Below, piece by piece: positions 7,876-18,635 of a stretch of DNA of 64,000 nt. The stretch is from an uncultured Alloprevotella sp. (lineage in GTDB: Bacteria; Bacteroidota; Bacteroidia; Bacteroidales; Bacteroidaceae). The position numbers were made by a program, and so were the translations under genes. Within the stretch, counting starts at the first letter, position 1. The number at the start of each line of letters is the position of its first letter. The notes below the pieces were generated by a model. It was not told the DNA's origin. It was given only the letters and a program-made list of their open reading frames with translations, and searched no databases. The stretch lies in the NCBI GenBank assembly GCA_944322325.1, contig CALUOQ010000001.1:248001-312000 (forward strand). The letters run 5' to 3'.

Positions 7876-8649
7876 TTACTTCTTCAGCTGGGCGATGATG
7901 AGGTCGGCCACCTTCTTACCGCTGAGCAACATGCCGCCGAAGATGGGGCCCATGCGCGGCGTGCCCGACACGGCGCTGGCCGCCATGCCGCAGACGTAAA
8001 GGCCGGGATAAATTTCCTTCGTACCCTTGACCACCTCTTCCTCACCGGTGGCCACGTCGAGCGAGCGCTCGCCGACGACGTCGCCCGTGTCCGTGGCGAG
8101 GCGGGCGCCGTTCTTGCGCGCCACCGTACGGCAGATTTCGCTGTCGTGGCCGGTGCCGTCGATGACGCAGCGGGCCATGATGTTCAGCGGGTCGACGTGA
8201 AGCCCTTCCCGCAGGACGGGCGTCCAGTTCACTACGACGCCGCTCACGCGGTTTTCCTTGTAGACGACGTCCTCTACGGAGTAGCAGTTGAACACTGTGG
8301 CGCCGGCGTGTACGGCCCTGTAAAGCAGTGCCGACGTACTCTCGACGGAGTCCATCGTATAGAGGCCGTCGCGGTACGGCGTGTAACGGATGCCGAAGTC
8401 CTCGACGATGGGCAGCGCGGCTTCCTGGATGACAATTTGGTTAAACATCATGGCACCGCCCCACATACCTCCGCCGGGCGAGAGCTTGCGGTCGAACTGC
8501 GCCACGCGGAGCCCGGCCTTCGCCAGGTAGTAGGCGGCGACAATGCCCGACGGGCCGCCGCCGACGATGGCGACGTCGAGATCGAGGCAGCGCTTCATTT
8601 TTTCGAAATAGGTGCTGATGATTCCTTCTGAAACTTGGATTTCAATCAT
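7876..8649 (-). CDS. thi4: Thi4-type thiazole synthase (sulfide-dependent, His form)
   Basis: 257 residues. Thi4 makes the thiazole phosphate of thiamine from NAD, glycine and a sulfur source. The FAD/NAD-binding loop VAIVGGGPSGIVAAYYLA is at about 26-43. GGGMWGGAMMFN follows, and near the C-terminus is GTPRMGPIFGGMLLSGKK. In yeast Thi4 the sulfur comes from an active-site Cys, making the protein single-turnover. Here the equivalent motif reads GLHVDPLNI with His151, as in the methanogen enzymes that use free sulfide catalytically. This is the last gene of thiE-thiC-thi4 under a TPP riboswitch. No thiG, thiH, thiS or thiF lies in the window, so it probably replaces that route. Confidence 0.93.
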   Translation of the reverse strand: MIEIQVSEGIISTYFEKMKRCLDLDVAIVGGGPSGIVAAYYLAKAGLRVAQFDRKLSPGGGMWGGAMMFNQIVIQEAALPIVEDFGIRYTPYRDGLYTMDSVESTSALLYRAVHAGATVFNCYSVEDVVYKENRVSGVVVNWTPVLREGLHVDPLNIMARCVIDGTGHDSEICRTVARKNGARLATDTGDVVGERSLDVATGEEEVVKGTKEIYPGLYVCGMAASAVSGTPRMGPIFGGMLLSGKKVADLIIAQLKK

Positions 8650-8678
8650 GATGACTATGTTGGTTAATCGGTTCGGGG

Positions 8679-10388
<1,710 letters not shown>

Positions 10389-11009
10389 TTAGTCGTCAAC
10401 GTGTAACAGGGCGTTCATCTCGGCTACAGGGTCGGCGGCACGCAGCACGGCGCCGCTCACGGCGATGCCCTGCACGCCCGTCTCCATCAAGGCCGGGACG
10501 TCGGCCCGCGTAATGCCGCCGATGGCCACCACCGGCGTGCGCAGTCCGGCTTCGGCCATGCGCGCCATGAGCGCGGCATAGCCTGCAAGCCCCAGCACCG
10601 GAGCCAGCCGTTCCTTCGTCGTCGTGAAGCGGAACGGGCCGCAGCCGATATAGTCCACCCCGGCGCGGCAGAGTGCCACCACGTCGTCGAACGTGTTGGC
10701 CGTACCGCCGATGAGGAATTCCTCGCCGAGCCGTTCGCGCGCCTCGGTCACGGGCATGTCCTCATGCCCGAGGTGCACGCCATCGGCACCGATGGCCTTG
10801 GCCAGGTCGACGCGGTCGTCGACGATGAGCGTCGCCCCGTGTTCGCGGCAAAGCGCCAGCACGCGCTCAGCCACCGGGCGCACCTCGTCGTCGGTGAATC
10901 CCTTCATGCGGAGCTGCACCCAGCGACAACCGCCGGCGAGGGCCAGCCGCGCCGCGTCCTCGTAGGAGTAACGCTCAGTAGCGTGCGTAATGAATTGTAC
11001 GGGTATCAT
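10389..11009 (-). CDS. thiE: Thiamine-phosphate synthase
   Basis: 206 residues from the ATG at 11009. ThiE joins the pyrimidine diphosphate and thiazole phosphate to give thiamine phosphate. It is a TIM barrel with WVQLRMKGF near the N-terminus, a metal/pyrophosphate site in IVDDRVDLAKAIGADGVHLG, and GCGPFRFTTTKE. The ending is PVVAIGGITRADVPALMETG with ISGA-like VSGAVL. A frame extends upstream to 11300, but that part overlaps the TPP riboswitch, so the start at 11009 is chosen. It is the first gene of the thi operon. Confidence 0.95.
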   Translation of the reverse strand: MIPVQFITHATERYSYEDAARLALAGGCRWVQLRMKGFTDDEVRPVAERVLALCREHGATLIVDDRVDLAKAIGADGVHLGHEDMPVTEARERLGEEFLIGGTANTFDDVVALCRAGVDYIGCGPFRFTTTKERLAPVLGLAGYAALMARMAEAGLRTPVVAIGGITRADVPALMETGVQGIAVSGAVLRAADPVAEMNALLHVDD

Positions 11010-11071
11010 GTTTCTTACACCTTTAATAATATATACGGGGTGGCGGAAACAAACGTCTGTGAGTGAGAGCC

Positions 11072-11156
11072 GGACAACAATCCCTACGGCAGCATGACCT
11101 GCGTCAGGTTCACAGGGTATGATCTCAGCCCGCCGAATGCGCCGGGCACCCCCTTG
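11072..11156 (-). promoter_or_regulatory. TPP riboswitch (THI element)
   Basis: On the minus strand the conserved THI-box segments appear in order: GGGGGTGCCC, GGGCTGAGATCATACCC, TGAACCTGACGCAGGTCAT and GTAGGGATTG. CTGAGA and the AACCTGA segment form the two TPP-binding arms. It lies between a TATCTTTG promoter (11168-11175) and the thiE ATG at 11009, about 60 bases of linker. It should lower thiE-thiC-thi4 expression when thiamine pyrophosphate is abundant. Whether control is at termination or translation cannot be read with certainty here. Confidence 0.95.
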
Positions 11157-11167
11157 TTTGACGCGGG

Positions 11168-11175
11168 CAAAGATA
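11168..11175 (-). promoter_or_regulatory. -7 promoter element (TATCTTTG) for the thi operon
   Basis: Minus-strand TATCTTTG lies 12 bases upstream of the first conserved base of the TPP riboswitch, the right place for transcription to begin just before the aptamer. Confidence 0.65.
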
Positions 11176-11282
11176 CGCATTTCTGTCCAACGCCCGGCAC
11201 GTGCAGGCCCTTTTTTCAGAAAAACGGTCCGCCACCCCGCGCTACAGGCAGCTGCACGAGGCGGCAGACGCGTAATTTTGCT

Positions 11283-11290
11283 TACCTTTG
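11283..11290 (+). promoter_or_regulatory. -7 promoter element (TACCTTTG) for the UvrD-family helicase
   Basis: TACCTTTG matches TAnnTTTG and lies 22 bases before the ATG at 11313. It supports that start over longer frames reaching back to 11094, which would cross the riboswitch. Confidence 0.6.
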
Positions 11291-11312
11291 CAAGCCGCAT
11301 AAAATACTCTGT

Positions 11313-13604
11313 ATGCCTGACTTCTTAGACGACCTCAACGACAGCCAGCGCGCCGCGGTGACCTACTGCGACGGCCCTTCGCTCGTGATAGCCGGAGCCG
11401 GCTCGGGCAAAACGCGCGTGCTGACCTACAAGATAGCCTACCTGCTCGAGCAGGGCATGGCGCCGTGGAACATCCTCGCCCTGACGTTCACCAACAAAGC
11501 CGCGCGCGAGATGAAGGAGCGTATCGCCCGGCTCGTGGGGCCCAAGCGCGCCCAAATGCTCTGGATGGGCACGTTCCACTCCGTCTTCGCCCGGATACTG
11601 CGCCGCGAGTCGGCGGCCGTGGGTTTCTCGCCGCGCTTCACAATTTACGACCAGAACGACTCGCGCAACCTGGTCAAGACCCTCGCCAAAGAGATGCAGC
11701 TCGACGAGAAGCTCTATAAGCCCGCGCTCATTGCGGGGCGCATCTCGGCCGCAAAGAACCGCCTGCTCACCGCCGCGCAGTACGGCGCCGACAGCAGCAT
11801 CGCGCGGCGCGACGAGATGGACGGTGTGCCGGCCACGGCCGAACTCTACGCCCGCTACGAGCGCCGCTGCCACAGGGCCGACGCCATGGACTTCGACGAC
11901 CTCCTGCTCCTGACTTATCAGCTCTTCCGCGACCACCCCGACGTCTGTCGGCGCTACAGCGAACAGTTCGGCTACCTGCTGGTCGACGAGTACCAGGACA
12001 CGAACTACGCCCAGCACCGCATCGTCTGCCAGCTGGCCGGCGCTGACGCCCGCATCTGCGTCGTGGGCGACGATGCCCAAAGTATTTACGGCTTCCGCGG
12101 CGCCGAGATTGGCAATATCCTACAGTTCAACGTGCAGTATCCGACCGCGCGGCTCTTCAAGCTGGAGTGCAACTACCGCTCGACGCGCACCATCGTGTCG
12201 GCCGCTAACTCCGTCATCGACCACAATAAGGCTCAGATTAAAAAGCAGGTCTACAGCAACCGCGACGAGGGCGACCGCCTCACCGTCATGGCTTCCGTGA
12301 GCGACAAGGAGGAGAGCCTGAAAGTCGCGAAAGCCATCAAGGGGCTCCAAAGGCGCGGCGTGGCCCCCGACGAGATTGCGGTGCTCTACCGCACCAATGC
12401 GCAAAGCCGCGTTTTCGAGGAGGCGCTGCGCCAGCAGGCAGTGCCCTACCGCATCTACGGCGGACTTTCGTTTTACCAGCGCAAGGAGGTGAAGGACACA
12501 ATGGCTTATTTCCGCCTCACGGTCAACCCCTACGACGAAGAGGCGCTGCGCCGCGTCATCAACTACCCGGCGCGCGGCATCGGCGCCACGACGATGCAAA
12601 AACTCATGGCCCACGCCGAGGAGACAGACACCGCCCTGTGGGACCTCATCGCCGAGCCCGAACAGCTGGACGCCGTCCTGGCCGCCAGCGCCCGGACCAA
12701 GGTGAAAGCCTTCGCCGACCTCATCAAGGGCTTCGCCGAGGCCGCCGAACGCGAGAGCGCCTACGACCTCTGCCTGCGCATCGTCAAGGAGAGCGGCATC
12801 CACGCCGACGTCTACGCCGACCGCTCGCCCGAGAACCTGAGCCGCCAGGAAAACCTTCAGGAGCTGGCCGACTCCATCAAGGCGTACGAGGAGGAACAGC
12901 TGGAGGAGAACGGCACCGAGCGCGTGCCACTCGCGGACTACCTGTCGCAGGTGTCGCTCCTGACCGACGCCGACCAGCGCGACGACGACACGCCGCGCGT
13001 CACGCTCATGACCGTCCACGCCGCCAAGGGACTGGAGTTCGAGGCCGTCTTCATCACCGGACTGGAGGCTGACCTCTTCCCCGGCCCCACCGCGCGCTAC
13101 TACCCGAAAGAGATGGAGGAGGAAAGGCGCCTGTTCTACGTCGCCCTGACGCGCGCCAAGAGCTACTGTTACCTCAGCTACGCCCGCTCGCGTATGCGCT
13201 ACGGCACTTTCGAAACGTGCCAGCCGAGTCCGTTTCTCGACGAGATAGACCCGGCCTGCCTTTGCTACGAGGAGGAACCCTCCTACTTCGGCGGGATGCG
13301 CCCGTCGGCGCCCCACGGTTCCTTCTCCTCCCTCCACACCCCGCCGTCGCCGCGCCCGGCCGTTACCGCGCCGCGAGGCCGCCTGCAACGCCTTGCGACG
13401 CCCCCCACGGACGCCCCCGAAGCGCCCCTGACCGAGGGTGGCGGGCTGCGCGTCGGGCAACACATCGAGCACGAGCGCTTCGGACGCGGCGAGGTGTGCC
13501 GCATCGAGCGCGCCGGCGAGACGTTCAAGGCCATCGTCGACTTCCAGAACGTTGGCGAAAAGGCCCTTCTGCTCAAATTCGCCCGTTTCCGAAAACTTGA
13601 CTGA
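11313..13604 (+). CDS. UvrD/PcrA-type ATP-dependent DNA helicase
   Basis: 763 residues. It is a superfamily 1A 3'-5' helicase for nucleotide excision and mismatch repair and for clearing replication forks. Helicase motifs in order are Q-motif LNDSQRAAV, Walker A AGAGSGKT (27-34), TFTNKAAREMKERI, motif II VDEYQDTN, motif III GDDAQSIYGFRGAE, motif IV LECNYRST, motif V LMTVHAAKGLEFEAVF and motif VI FYVALTRAK. The C-terminal tail after a Pro-rich linker has GQHIEHERFGRGEV and ends in a Tudor-like fold typical of PcrA/UvrD. Call it uvrD or pcrA; the sequence alone does not decide. Confidence 0.96.
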   Translation: MPDFLDDLNDSQRAAVTYCDGPSLVIAGAGSGKTRVLTYKIAYLLEQGMAPWNILALTFTNKAAREMKERIARLVGPKRAQMLWMGTFHSVFARILRRESAAVGFSPRFTIYDQNDSRNLVKTLAKEMQLDEKLYKPALIAGRISAAKNRLLTAAQYGADSSIARRDEMDGVPATAELYARYERRCHRADAMDFDDLLLLTYQLFRDHPDVCRRYSEQFGYLLVDEYQDTNYAQHRIVCQLAGADARICVVGDDAQSIYGFRGAEIGNILQFNVQYPTARLFKLECNYRSTRTIVSAANSVIDHNKAQIKKQVYSNRDEGDRLTVMASVSDKEESLKVAKAIKGLQRRGVAPDEIAVLYRTNAQSRVFEEALRQQAVPYRIYGGLSFYQRKEVKDTMAYFRLTVNPYDEEALRRVINYPARGIGATTMQKLMAHAEETDTALWDLIAEPEQLDAVLAASARTKVKAFADLIKGFAEAAERESAYDLCLRIVKESGIHADVYADRSPENLSRQENLQELADSIKAYEEEQLEENGTERVPLADYLSQVSLLTDADQRDDDTPRVTLMTVHAAKGLEFEAVFITGLEADLFPGPTARYYPKEMEEERRLFYVALTRAKSYCYLSYARSRMRYGTFETCQPSPFLDEIDPACLCYEEEPSYFGGMRPSAPHGSFSSLHTPPSPRPAVTAPRGRLQRLATPPTDAPEAPLTEGGGLRVGQHIEHERFGRGEVCRIERAGETFKAIVDFQNVGEKALLLKFARFRKLD

Positions 13605-13716
13605 AGCCCGACGGACTTCCGCGACAGCCCGGCAGGACAGCCTCGCCGTCCGCCCCTCTTCCGCCTACAGCAATAATTAAAATAGGCAGAATAATTCTTA
13701 AAACGCGAACTTTGCT

Positions 13717-13724
13717 TACCTTTG
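13717..13724 (+). promoter_or_regulatory. -7 promoter element (TACCTTTG) upstream of the WG-repeat gene
   Basis: TACCTTTG lies 95 bases before the ATG at 13820, giving a fairly long leader. The intergenic stretch 13605-13819 shows nothing else. Confidence 0.5.
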
Positions 13725-13819
13725 CCGCACGGGCGACCGAATTTCTCCCTCCCGCCACGGAAAAAACGGTCGTACCCGTGCACATTTTTTATACGGTAAA
13801 CCCAAACATCCGCACTACA

Positions 13820-15370
13820 ATGAAACAAACTTCCTGCCTCCGCGCCAGCCTTCTCGCCGCCCTCGCCCTGACGCTCGGCGGCTGCGCCAAGGACAGCGCC
13901 GGCCCCGAAACGTCCGACCTCATCCCCGCCAGCACGGGCGACCGATGGGGATTCATCGACCGCACCGGCAAGTAGGTCGTCAATCCGCAGTACGAAGCCG
14001 TCAGTCCCTATTCCGACGGGCTGGCGCTGGTCCGGAAAAACGGACGGCTGGGCTTCATCGACGAAGCGGGCGACTCCGTCACCGCCTTCGCCTATCAGGA
14101 CGCCACGCCCTTTGCCGACGGCCGCACCTGGACCGTGCTGCCCAACGGTGCCCCTACCCTCATCGACACGGAGGGCACCATCATCTGCACGCTGACCGAC
14201 GCCGAACAGGCTTATTCGCTCAGCGACGGACTGGCCAAAGTCACCAGCGCCACGTCCGACACGGTGCGCTACGTCGACAAAGCGGGAAAAACGGTGCTCA
14301 CACTCACCGGATTCACCTGGGCCGGCTCGTTCAGCGAGGGGCTTGCCCCCGTGGTCAAGGACGGTAAGTACGGTTACGTCGACAAGGACGGACGCGTCGT
14401 CATCGCACCGACCTACGACACGGCCAGTGACTTCACCGACGGTAAGGCCGTCGTTCAGCTGAACGACAAGTACGGCGTCGTCGACACCGAGGGACGCAGC
14501 GTCATCGCGCCCCAGTTCGACGGCATGACGCCCGACGGCACGCGGGGCTACGTCGTCGAGGTGGCCGACCGCTACGGCTACTGCGACCCCGAAGGCCGCC
14601 TCACCGTCAACCCGCAGTTCGACTGGCTTTCCCCGGCTGGCGACGGGGAACTCATGCTGGCCTGCCAGAACGAACTGTACGGCTACGTGGACCGCGAGGG
14701 GCAGTGGGTCATCAACCCGCAATACCCCTCAGCCCTACCGTTCAGCCAGGGACAGGCCATCGCCAGCGCGGCCAACGGCACGATGGGGCTCATCGACGAA
14801 ACGGGCGCATGGGTCGTCGCGCCCCAGTTCGACAGGATGCTTTTCCCCGTCGCCGACCGGCCCACCGGGGCCTTTGTCGTGTCGGACTACTTCGACGTCG
14901 AGGGGACTGCCGCCGCCGTCCTGGCTTTCTTCGAGGGCGGCACAGTGGACGGACTGCCGGTCAAGGACTGCCAGCTGGCCCGTTTCACAGCTCAGTACGA
15001 ACTGGACAGCACTTCTACCCGCGCCGAACGCATCCTCACGCCGACGCTCGGCGTACGCGTCGAGGCGGAAGGCGATTTCTACGCCGAAGTGTCGGACGGC
15101 TGGTGGGGCACCGTACAGCGCCACGACGCGCAGCGCCCCATCGACAGCTTCACCGTGACGTTCGCCCTGACGGGGCGCGGCATGGGCAAGGGCCGCAGCG
15201 TGTACGACGCCGTGCTAAAAACATTGAAGTCCGACACGGGCACCATCGGCGCGGACCTGCACTACGTACTCCGCGCCACGGACGGATACATGACTTTTAC
15301 CGTCAGTTCCGAAAGCATCCCCGTCGGAATGAACGAGACGACAGGCTTTGCCGAGTCTACTTACGAATAA
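13820..15370 (+). pseudogene. WG-repeat lipoprotein interrupted by an in-frame TAG
   Basis: The frame from the ATG at 13820 encodes a lipoprotein signal (LALTLGGC, Cys22) and the first WG repeat, then meets TAG at 13973-13975 (codon 52). After it the same frame continues without another stop to 15370, 516 codons in total. The TAG sits where the repeat consensus has Trp: GK-stop-VVNPQYEAV, against GQWVINPQY at about 14693-14719. A TGG to TAG change is therefore the simplest explanation. At least six WG repeats follow (YGYVDKDGRVVIAP, YGVVDTEGRSVIAP, YGYCDPEGR). The C-terminal 200 residues carry no repeat I recognise. If translated separately, the downstream piece could start at 14135. Alternatives are a base-call error or readthrough. 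Confidence 0.85.
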
Positions 15371-15389
15371 CCACATAGCTACAAAAAAT

Positions 15390-16463
15390 ATGCACACACG
15401 CCACTTCATCCTCCGCTGCGCGGCGGTGCTCCTGCTCGCGGCGCCGACCGTTTCCACCGCCACCACCACCCTGCCCCTGTCCGCAGCGACCCGGTTCGCC
15501 GACGACCGCACCACGGGCCAGGCCCTCTTCGACGAGGGCGACTACGCCGCTGCCCTGCCATACCTGCAACGCGAGGCCAAGGCGGGAAACGACGAGTCGC
15601 TCGTCATCCTGGCCTACCTGTACCGCTACGGCAAGGGCACGAAAGCCGATGCCGCCATCGCCATGAACCTCTACAACCGCGGTATGGAGCGCGACGTGGC
15701 CGAGTGCTACCTGCGCGCCGGGGAAATGTACGAAAAGGGGGAAGGCGTGAAAAAAGACGGGGCCAAGGCCTTCGGCCTCTACACCCAAGCGACCGAAAAG
15801 GGACACACTGAAGCCCAATGGACCCTCGGCGAATGCCACCGGGACGGCCGTTGCGGCCTGACGCCCGACACGGCTGCGGCCATCGCCTTCTATGAAAAAG
15901 CCGCCAAGGCCGGATACATGTACGAGCTCCTCGCCATGATGTACGACAGCGACGCACTGGGGCCCGGCCGCGCCGCCGACGCCTTCCGCTGGTACACGGC
16001 CTACCCGACCGACCGCTACACCGCCGCGGGGCGCTACCGTCTGGCCCAGCTCTACGCCCAAGGGCTCGGCACGCAGCCCGACGCCGAAAAGGCGCTGGAC
16101 ATACTGAAAATGCTGGACACGCCGGAAGCCGAGACGCTGCGCGACAGCCTCGTGCAAAGCCTGAAGAAAACCGCGGCGGAGTTCGAAGGCGGACAAGCCG
16201 CCCTGATGCGCTACCTCGGCAGCCACATCAAATACCCGAGCGTAGCACTCGAAAACGGCGTGCAGGGCACTGTCCTCGTGCAGTTCACCGTCAAGGCCGA
16301 CGGCAGCGTCGCCGGAGTCAGCGTCAAGAAGTCCGTCGATCCCTTCCTCGACCGCGAGGCCGTACGCGTGGTGAAGTCGCTGCCCCGCTTCAAGCCCGCC
16401 AAGCTCGGATCGAAGCCCGTCGACAGCTCATTCGTCGTTCCCGTTGCCTTCCGACTCCAGTAA
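15390..16463 (+). CDS. Sel1-repeat protein with C-terminal TonB domain
   Basis: 357 residues from the ATG at 15390. A signal peptide (residues 1-24) is followed by TPR-like Sel1 repeats from about 45 to 230: AYLYRYGKGTKADAAIAMNLY, AGEMYEKGEGVKKDGAKAF, ECHRDGRCGL and LAQLYAQGLGTQPDAEKAL. Residues about 270-357 match the TonB C-terminal fold (IKYPSVALENGVQGTVLVQF, RVVKSLPRFKPAK, VPVAFRLQ). There is no N-terminal membrane anchor to ExbB/D, so this is a periplasmic scaffold rather than classic TonB. It lies 19 bases after the WG-repeat gene, which may share its transcript. Confidence 0.85.
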   Translation: MHTRHFILRCAAVLLLAAPTVSTATTTLPLSAATRFADDRTTGQALFDEGDYAAALPYLQREAKAGNDESLVILAYLYRYGKGTKADAAIAMNLYNRGMERDVAECYLRAGEMYEKGEGVKKDGAKAFGLYTQATEKGHTEAQWTLGECHRDGRCGLTPDTAAAIAFYEKAAKAGYMYELLAMMYDSDALGPGRAADAFRWYTAYPTDRYTAAGRYRLAQLYAQGLGTQPDAEKALDILKMLDTPEAETLRDSLVQSLKKTAAEFEGGQAALMRYLGSHIKYPSVALENGVQGTVLVQFTVKADGSVAGVSVKKSVDPFLDREAVRVVKSLPRFKPAKLGSKPVDSSFVVPVAFRLQ

Positions 16464-16510
16464 AAAACGCCGGGCGCAACCCCGGAAAACCTAAGCCGCC
16501 CGTCAGTCAG

Positions 16511-16573
16511 AAACAAGTACTACGATAGAAATTCCTGTCGCTGCGACAGGAATTTCTATCGTAGTACTTGTTT
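16511..16573. repeat. Perfect 63-bp palindrome made of three 21-bp repeat units (locus C)
   Basis: Bases 16511-16541 and 16543-16573 are exact reverse complements around a central T at 16542. The arms read AAACAAGTACTACGATAG then AAATTCCTGTCGC. They use the same two unit types as the other arrays, including the dyad core GTCGCTGCGAC. It lies 47 bases downstream of the Sel1-TonB gene. It could act as a transcription stop for that gene, but there is no T-run after it. Confidence 0.97.
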
Positions 16574-16725
16574 CCACCCATCGCAGCACTTGGTCCGAAC
16601 GCCGGCGCGGACAGATTTTCCCCGTCACTCGCGCGAAGAACTCGTCAGCCCCCGGTCCCACGCGGCGCACTGCGGACAACGCGAAAGATTTAGGGAGGAA
16701 ACATGGCCGTTATCCAAAAAAATAG

Positions 16726-16733
16726 TAACTTTG
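16726..16733 (+). promoter_or_regulatory. -7 promoter-like element (TAACTTTG) near the DUF177 start
   Basis: TAACTTTG ends only eight bases before the ATG at 16742 and lies inside the longer frame that begins at 16703. If used, the message would be nearly leaderless, so its role is uncertain. Confidence 0.35.
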
Positions 16734-16741
16734 CAGCCGCT

Positions 16742-17194
16742 ATGTCTGGATTGGACACGTACACCATAGACCTAAGGGGCATTCACGCCACGGCAGTCCG
16801 CTTCGACTACCCGCTCGACGACCGTTTTTTCGAGCTCCTCGACCAAAACGAGATCCTGGGCGGCGACCTCACCGCCACGGTGAGCCTGCGCGAAGTCATC
16901 GCCGACATCTATGAACTGACGTTCCACATCGAAGGACGCGTCGCCGTGACGTGCGACCGCTGTCTGGAGCGGCTCGAACTGCCCGTTGCGGTCGACACGA
17001 CGTTCAAGCTGAAAGACGGCGACGAGGCCGACGAGACGGACGACATCAAGTGCGCCCCGCTCGGGACGAACTGCTACAACGTGGCGTGGGACCTGTACGA
17101 ACTCATCGAAACCTCCCTCCCCATCCTGCGGGCGCACGACGAGGGCGACTGTAACCCCGACATGATGAGCCACCTCTACGAAGGCCTCAACTGA
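16742..17194 (+). CDS. YceD/DUF177 family protein
   Basis: 150 residues from 16742. The family start YTIDLRGI supports this ATG. An alternative ATG at 16703 adds 13 residues and has a Shine-Dalgarno-like AGGGAGGAA before it. The DUF177 signature CDRCLERLELPV is at about 87-98, with a second Cys pair region (KCAPLGTNCY). Bacterial YceD is cotranscribed with rpmF and has been linked to 23S rRNA accumulation, and here too it lies 38 bases before rpmF. The cytoplasmic location follows from the lack of a signal. Confidence 0.88.
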   Translation: MSGLDTYTIDLRGIHATAVRFDYPLDDRFFELLDQNEILGGDLTATVSLREVIADIYELTFHIEGRVAVTCDRCLERLELPVAVDTTFKLKDGDEADETDDIKCAPLGTNCYNVAWDLYELIETSLPILRAHDEGDCNPDMMSHLYEGLN

Positions 17195-17232
17195 ATCAAC
17201 CATCGCATTAACTACCAAAAGCATAAACAAAA

Positions 17233-17418
17233 ATGGCACATCCTAAAAGAAGACAATCGAAGACAAGAACGCTCAAGCGCAGAACGCACGACAAGGCTGT
17301 CGCTCCGACACTGGCCATCTGTCCTAACTGCGGTGCTTGGCACATCTACCACACCGTTTGCCAGGCTTGCGGATACTACCGCGGCAAACTGGCCATCGTG
17401 AAAGAAGTCGCCGAGTAA
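17233..17418 (+). CDS. rpmF: 50S ribosomal protein L32
   Basis: 61 residues. The start MAHPKRRQSKTRTLKRR is diagnostic of L32. A zinc ribbon follows with CPNCG (Cys30, Cys33) and CQACGYY (Cys43, Cys46). It is part of the large ribosomal subunit. It sits in the usual order DUF177-rpmF-fabH, linking ribosome and fatty-acid synthesis. Confidence 0.98.
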   Translation: MAHPKRRQSKTRTLKRRTHDKAVAPTLAICPNCGAWHIYHTVCQACGYYRGKLAIVKEVAE

Positions 17419-17514
17419 GTAACTGCCTCCGCCCGCCCCTGTTTGCGCGGGCCGTATGCCCGCGCGCAGGCAGCCACGCGGCTGAACGGCAGAGCGCGCC
17501 AAGAACTTTGATTT

Positions 17515-18522
17515 ATGGAAAAAATAAATGCTGTCATCACCGGCGTCGGTGGTTACGTGCCGGAATACGTCCTCACGAACGAGGAACTTTCGCGCATGGT
17601 CGACACCAACGACGAGTGGATTATGACCCGCATCGGCGTCAAGGAGCGCCGCATCCTGAACGAAGAGGGACTGGGAACCAGCTATATGGCCCGCAAGGCC
17701 GTAAAGCAGCTCCTGCAAAAGACGGGTACGGACCCCGAGTCGATAGACTGCGTCATCGTAGCCACGACCACACCGGACTACCATTTCCCCTCGACGTCGT
17801 CCATCGTCATCGGGCGAGTAGGGATGAAAAACGCTTTCGCCATCGACATGCAGGCTGCCTGCTGCGGTTTCCTCTTTGCCATGGACGCTGCTGCCGGCAT
17901 GATCGAAAGTGGCCGGTATAAGCGCATCATCGTCTGCGGCGCCGACAAAATGTCGAGCGTCGTCGACTACACCGACCGCGCCACCTGCCCCATCTTCGGC
18001 GACGGCGCCGCTGCCGTGCTGCTCGAACCTACGACGGAAGACCTCGGCTGGAAGGATTCGTTCCTCCGCACTGACGGCAAGGGCCTCCCCTTCCTCTGCA
18101 TGAAAGCCGGCGGTTCGGTGTGCAGCCCGTCGTACTTCACCATCGACCATCGGATGCACTATCTCCACCAGGAGGGCCGCACGGTCTTCAAGTTTGCCGT
18201 GACAAACATGAGCGACGCGAGCGCACTCATCGCCGAGCGCAACGGGCTCGACAAGGACAGCATCGCGTGGGTCATCCCGCACCAGGCAAACGTCCGCATC
18301 ATCGAGGCTGTGGCCAACCGGCTGGAGCTGCCGATGGAAAAAGTGATGTTGAACATCCAGCGGTACGGAAACACCTCGGCCGGCACGCTGCCCCTTGCCC
18401 TCTGGGACTACGAGAAACAATTGAAGAAGGGCGACAACCTCATCTTCACCGCCTTTGGCGCCGGCTTCACCTGGGGTGCGGCCTACATGAAGTGGGGTTA
18501 CGACGGCGGCTCGCAGAAGTAA
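17515..18522 (+). CDS. fabH: 3-oxoacyl-ACP synthase III (KAS III)
   Basis: 335 residues. FabH condenses acetyl-CoA with malonyl-ACP to begin fatty-acid synthesis. The catalytic Cys116 is in [12 protein letters not shown], the His in [10 protein letters not shown] and the Asn in YGNTSAG, forming the Cys-His-Asn triad of KAS III. The N-terminal substrate loop is [16 protein letters not shown]. It lies 96 bases after rpmF; the gap contains a GC-rich hairpin (GCGCGGGC 17445-17452 with GCCCGCGC 17458-17465) without a T-run. A terminator follows the gene. Confidence 0.97.
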   Translation: MEKINAVITGVGGYVPEYVLTNEELSRMVDTNDEWIMTRIGVKERRILNEEGLGTSYMARKAVKQLLQKTGTDPESIDCVIVATTTPDYHFPSTSSIVIGRVGMKNAFAIDMQAACCGFLFAMDAAAGMIESGRYKRIIVCGADKMSSVVDYTDRATCPIFGDGAAAVLLEPTTEDLGWKDSFLRTDGKGLPFLCMKAGGSVCSPSYFTIDHRMHYLHQEGRTVFKFAVTNMSDASALIAERNGLDKDSIAWVIPHQANVRIIEAVANRLELPMEKVMLNIQRYGNTSAGTLPLALWDYEKQLKKGDNLIFTAFGAGFTWGAAYMKWGYDGGSQK

Positions 18523-18575
18523 GCCTGCGCCGCACTGCCCGCGGTGCCCGGTGCGCCGCTTCAACGAAAAGAATC

Positions 18576-18610
18576 AGAACGCATCCGTGAACCAACAGAT
18601 GCGTTCTTTT
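18576..18610 (+). terminator. Intrinsic terminator after fabH
   Basis: AGAACGCATC (18576-18585) pairs with GATGCGTTCT (18598-18607), followed by TTT. The stem ends 26 bases before the era ATG, so it could also attenuate readthrough into era. Confidence 0.7.
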
Positions 18611-18635
18611 GATAACCACCAAACCCCATCCACGC

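Noticed and set aside
17445-17465. Terminator between rpmF and fabH
   Set aside because: GCGCGGGC/GCCCGCGC forms a stem, but no T-run follows on either strand and the genes are usually co-transcribed.
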